DNA from: Proales similis
Lineage: Eukaryota; Rotifera; Eurotatoria; Ploima; Proalidae
Assembly: GCA_019059635.1 (NCBI GenBank)
Contig: JAGVRJ010000001.1
Location: 2,480,001 to 2,544,000, forward strand
Direction: 5' to 3'
DNA: 64,000 nucleotides
Under the pieces are notes generated by a model, which was not told where the DNA came from, ran no database searches, and was given only the letters and a program-made list of their open reading frames with translations. The position numbers and the translations under genes were made by a program. Every line of letters begins with the position of its first letter. The stretch's first letter is position 1. This document shows positions 60,514-64,000 of the stretch, in pieces.

Positions 60514-61461
60514 CTAAAAGTTCAAGACAGTGCGCACAACTCGAACATATTCTTCTGAGTTAGCTTTGGGCCGTTGAGGCCCATTCAAATAAGCGCTAAT
60601 CTGAGGAATAGCTTTCATAGTCTCGGAGAATTTCTGTTCAAATTAAAACTTGATAAGCCAGCTTCGTTTCAATTCGAAAGAATGGCACTTACTTTAATTT
60701 GTGGATATTCAGCCAGTTGATCATCACCGAGTAGCTCTTCAATGGTCAACACCACCTCGAGAAGAGCCAAATCGGCAACAGTCAAGCTGCTCCCTACCAA
60801 ATAGCCATTTGAACCATTCTCGACCAATACCTTAAGAGAAAAAATTACGCTTAAACGTTAAAAAACGTAAAAGAAAAAAAGATCTAAGACCTTTTCAAAA
60901 ACAGGCAGGTAGCGAGGCAGCACGGCTTCTCGAGCTTTGTCAAGATATTCTTGCCAGCCAGCGAAGCCGTATGACATAAATCCTCCAATGAAATCGCGCG
61001 CTCCTTCGTAAAGAGTATCGATTCTGACGGCAGGATTGGAAATCGAATTCATTTTGAAAATTGTCGTAGTCGTTCAAGATCTAGTCAAACCTGTATTCCT
61101 CATCTGGGCTCTGGCCAAGCAAACCGCCACGTCGAGCAAAAAAACGAACAATTGCCCCTGATTGAACCATTTGTTTACCTTCGAACTGGATAAGAGGCAC
61201 TTGGCCAAATAAAAGTTTTTCTAAATTTCCTGTTAATAACGGATAAAAAAGCGAATGCTAAAAAATTCAAACCATCGCGCAGCTGAAGGAACTCTTCGCG
61301 GGTGGTCAAATTTCTAGATTCCCACTTAAGATCAAAAGTCGGATAAGAATTAATTTAAAAGCTATCATAATGAAACCTACCGAAACATTGGTAGCGGCCA
61401 TTACCAGGCGAATAATCTCCGCTTTTCCGCGACCGTCAAAGTAAGTAAGATGAGCAGACAT
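60514..61461 (-). CDS. Glutathione S-transferase, sigma-like
   Basis: A cytosolic detoxification enzyme conjugating glutathione. Five exons carry, in order, MSAHLTYFDGRGKAEIIRLV (Tyr in the sigma-type LTYFD position), WESRNLTTREEFLQLRD-type sequence, KLLFGQVPLIQFEGKQMVQS, AIVRFFARRGGLLG, RIDTLYEGARDFIGGFM, and LVENGSNGYLVGSSLTVADL with the N-capping box and hydrophobic staple (SLTVADLALLEV). It ends KANSEEYVRVVRTVLNF with TAG at 60516-60514. The VPLI and QSGAI glutathione-site elements are present. Confidence 0.9.
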
Positions 61462-61647
61462 ATTAAAATAGCTAAGAATTCCAATTAAATTCAAATGTGT
61501 TTGAAAGTTAGAATTTGTATCAGACGCTCTTAAACGCCATGCTTATCCTTTAGATGCTTAGACTAAAGATTCATAAGTTACAGAAAATTGCTATTTTTAT
61601 CATTAAAAGTATCCAGCGTAAATATAAGAGTAGTTTATATGCTTAAT

Positions 61648-63345
61648 CTACAGTTCCTCGTGCGGGGCGAATAGCTGAGGCTCAAATTCTTCTTCATCAT
61701 CACCATCAAAAGTCTCCCGTTCATTTACATCGCTTTTCACATCTCTAGCGTTTTCTTGATCCATCATTCCTAGCTCTTCCATCATCAAAGCGATTTGTTC
61801 GATTTGCTTTTAGCAAACTTTTCCTTAGTTTGAACATTCAGAAAAAAACTATTAATGGAGAAGAATTACTGGCTCTTGTAAGTCGATCAGCTCGTCGTTA
61901 CTGATGAATCCATCACTATCGTGATCAATTAACTCGAAGATCTTTAAATAAAAAATATTGATTGTAATATTGAAATAATCAATGAGTAATGAACGATCGT
62001 TGAAACTCATCAACTCAACAATTGATACCTGTTTTGTGGGCTCTTGAAGTGGCTCATCCGGATTCTGAGAAAACCAATATTATAATTTTCTCTTAACTTT
62101 AATAAAAAAAACTAGAACAACCTGAATCAAGCCCTTCCACTCCTCAAGTTTACGGTTGCCTAAGTTTGCTTGACGCATCAGAAAATATCTAAAGGCGTGC
62201 ATGAAAAAGTATAAGTATGAAATGCATTCGAAATATTTCGGCTTTGTACTTGAAATCCATCACAAAGTCGTCTTTGCTGTTGTTATACTTAAGCTTATCA
62301 AGAGTCATATTAAGATCGATTTCATTTGTTTGACAATTGATCGAAAAATCTGAGTCTCCAAATATTCGCTCGTAGTTGAACCAAAAGTTTACGGCAAGAT
62401 TGCGTCCGAACGACCGAACTTGATGAATCCATCTGTATGGAATGTAAAGACAATCTCCGTTTGACAAATTTGTTCGGTAATATTCAAGCGTTTCTATGCC
62501 TGGAAAGAGAGTGTAGTCGACCCTTTTTAAATAAAATAAGCCCTTGAAAATTCCTTTGAAATCTTGCTTTGCTTTACATGTCCACATCCATAGAAGAGAA
62601 CGACCCGTCTTCTTTATCGATCAATATCTTGATTTAAACAATTTATCGATTATCGATGGTCAATTCAAGTTAAAATTGTTCTACTTGAGCAACATCCAAA
62701 TGCTTATAATAGTCTACCAAAGTGACCTCCTTGGTACCAGACAAGACACATAAAATGTTCTCGTAATCGTCAGTGTGTACGACTGATTTGGTCCCTCCTG
62801 AGCTGAACCATAGAACCTATATGCAAAATTGAATAATTTTTGATTCTAAGCCAGCTACATAGGCTTACAGTTTCCTCTAAAGTCTTCGATGCCTGGCCGC
62901 ATTGAAGCGGTTGAGGCAGAATTATATCTGCTCGAAGATACGTGGGTACTGGATTCACCAAATAAAGCTCTTCTCTTTCATACAGCTCGATGAATTGTCT
63001 CAAGTTTAGTTGCTTTACTTGCTGAGAGCGTGATTCTTTTTTTCGAGTTTCAACCACCATTGCAACTTTTTCATTCTCTGCACCTTTTGCTCGCAAGTAA
63101 TCGTCGCTCCAAAGTTGAAAAGCTGGAAAGAACTTTGCACCACCTCGAATCACAAGAGGCTGCTTGGTTTTTACAAATTCATCGAAAAAAGCACTGGTGG
63201 AGATCTGGTTTAGCTCAGCAAGTTGAAGAAAAGGCCCAGAAGAGCCGAAACTTTTCAAATGGCCCGAATGTTCATTCGCAAAAATGGCTGAGCCAAATAG
63301 CCAAGATAAGTAAATTGCCCATTTTATAGCATATGATTCTTTCAT
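61648..63345 (-). CDS. Secreted/ER JmjC (cupin_8) protein with C-terminal EF-hand
   Basis: It begins MKESYAIKWAIYLSWLFGSAIFA, a signal peptide. A cupin_8/JmjC domain follows: KTKQPLVIRGGAKFFPAF, then VHTDDYENILCVLSGTKEV (the HxD iron ligands), then GDCLYIPYRWIHQVRS (the distal His). An EF-hand comes next, IFELIDHDSDGFISNDELID, with canonical D-x-D-x-D-G...E spacing, and an acidic tail (DGDDEEEFEPQLFAPHEEL) ending at TAG 61648. This predicts a 2-oxoglutarate/Fe(II) hydroxylase working in the secretory pathway and sensitive to calcium. The substrate is unknown. Several short exons; the boundary around 62590-62640 is not fully resolved. Confidence 0.8.
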
Positions 63346-64000
63346 TATCTTTGACTAGCCTGGGTAGAAGAATAAAAAAGATTTTTTAATTTGTTCGGTA
63401 CTTGAACAGCTTTTTAGCAATACTCGTCGCATAATACGAATAAATGAAATTTTAATTTTACGAGTTTAAGCAACGACACATCATTATGTTTTATGATTGA
63501 GAGTGCCAATCTTGTTTTCTCATCTAGAGTTTCGTTTATTAGATATTCTTTCTTTTACTTTAAGACTCAGCTTCTGACTGAATGAGATTTTCTCAATCGA
63601 AAAAATGTTTTTCATTTACTTTATCTGAAACCACTCGGAATGCGAGATCGTCCTCTCTGCTCAGATAAAATCGAACAGAGAGCGTTCATCAAGTGCAAGG
63701 AGCCGAGCCGGGCAGCGTCAGGCAGCTCCAAGCCAAGTTTTCACGCTCGGACGAAATCGCTTTCGCTCATCATCGTGGGTTTTGGCGGAGAACAACGGTA
63801 AACGTTGCTCTGGCGATACATACTATAGAAATGATCCCTAAAAGTATGATCTTAAAGTTAAACCAGCAAAAGCACGGATATTTATACGAGCGTTTTAAAC
63901 AGCGTGGACTGGTAGTCACTGCAAATGGATGCATAATTTCAATCCACGTGCAATTGAAAAACACGTGGTCAGCCCTTTTAAATCTGTCCTCTCGCGTTGC
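63346..64000. other. Right edge, possible partial exon only
   Basis: No complete gene. A minus-strand open frame at 63770-63964 contains an ATG at about 63930 (MHPFAVTTSPRCLKRSYKYP) and a hydrophobic helix (IILLGIISIVCIARATF). It could be a small membrane protein or an exon of a gene beyond the window; I see nothing to confirm it. Confidence 0.3.

Overview
This is a compact eukaryotic (animal) genome segment. Most genes are split by very short introns (about 50-60 nt), and exon phases can be closed exactly for many of them. Gene content points to a protostome invertebrate: a Dpr/zig-8-like two-Ig surface protein, an NPF/NPY-receptor-like GPCR, a sigma-type GST and a cluster of aquaglyceroporins. 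An aquaporin-rich ecdysozoan such as a tardigrade or a mite would fit, but the sequence alone does not settle the species. No bacterial, CRISPR or tRNA features were found.

Layout. 1-1.8 kb: tandem satellite with a ~197-bp monomer and a ~395-bp dimeric higher-order period. 2.6-4.3 kb: a broken Helitron-like fragment followed by a displaced, inverted copy of the GPATCH2 3' end plus the 5' part of the neighbouring coiled-coil gene; the parent locus lies at 29.5-31.8 kb. 4.4-12.2 kb: aquaporin cluster, all on the minus strand, comprising three single genes and one gene that encodes two aquaporin units in one chain, with a roadblock dynein light chain among them. 12.6-20.8 kb (minus): DPH2, REXO4, acetyl-CoA synthetase and an intronless CRIB-motif protein. 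23.2-32.9 kb (minus): two coiled-coil genes and GPATCH2. 33.6-34.4 kb (plus): DNAJB9/ERdj4. 34.4-41.5 kb: gene-poor, with one strong TATA/Inr core promoter near 39.98 kb. 41.5-57.8 kb: Dpr-like Ig protein, a small orphan, NCBP1 (minus), a second orphan, PSMG1 (minus), TPI, PNO1 and a TPR+CHAT protein resembling TTC28. 58.3-63.3 kb (minus): peptide GPCR, sigma GST and a secreted JmjC/EF-hand protein.

Most genes are ordinary housekeeping functions: translation and ribosome biogenesis (DPH2, REXO4, PNO1), cap binding (NCBP1), proteasome assembly (PSMG1), glycolysis and acetate activation (TPI, ACS), ER folding (DNAJB9). The distinctive parts are the fused 12-helix aquaporin, the aquaporin cluster that shares one phase-1 intron, and the 26-kb interval bounded by inverted copies that show a sharp step in sequence identity next to a Helitron-like fragment. 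Coordinates of multi-exon genes run from start codon to stop codon and include introns.
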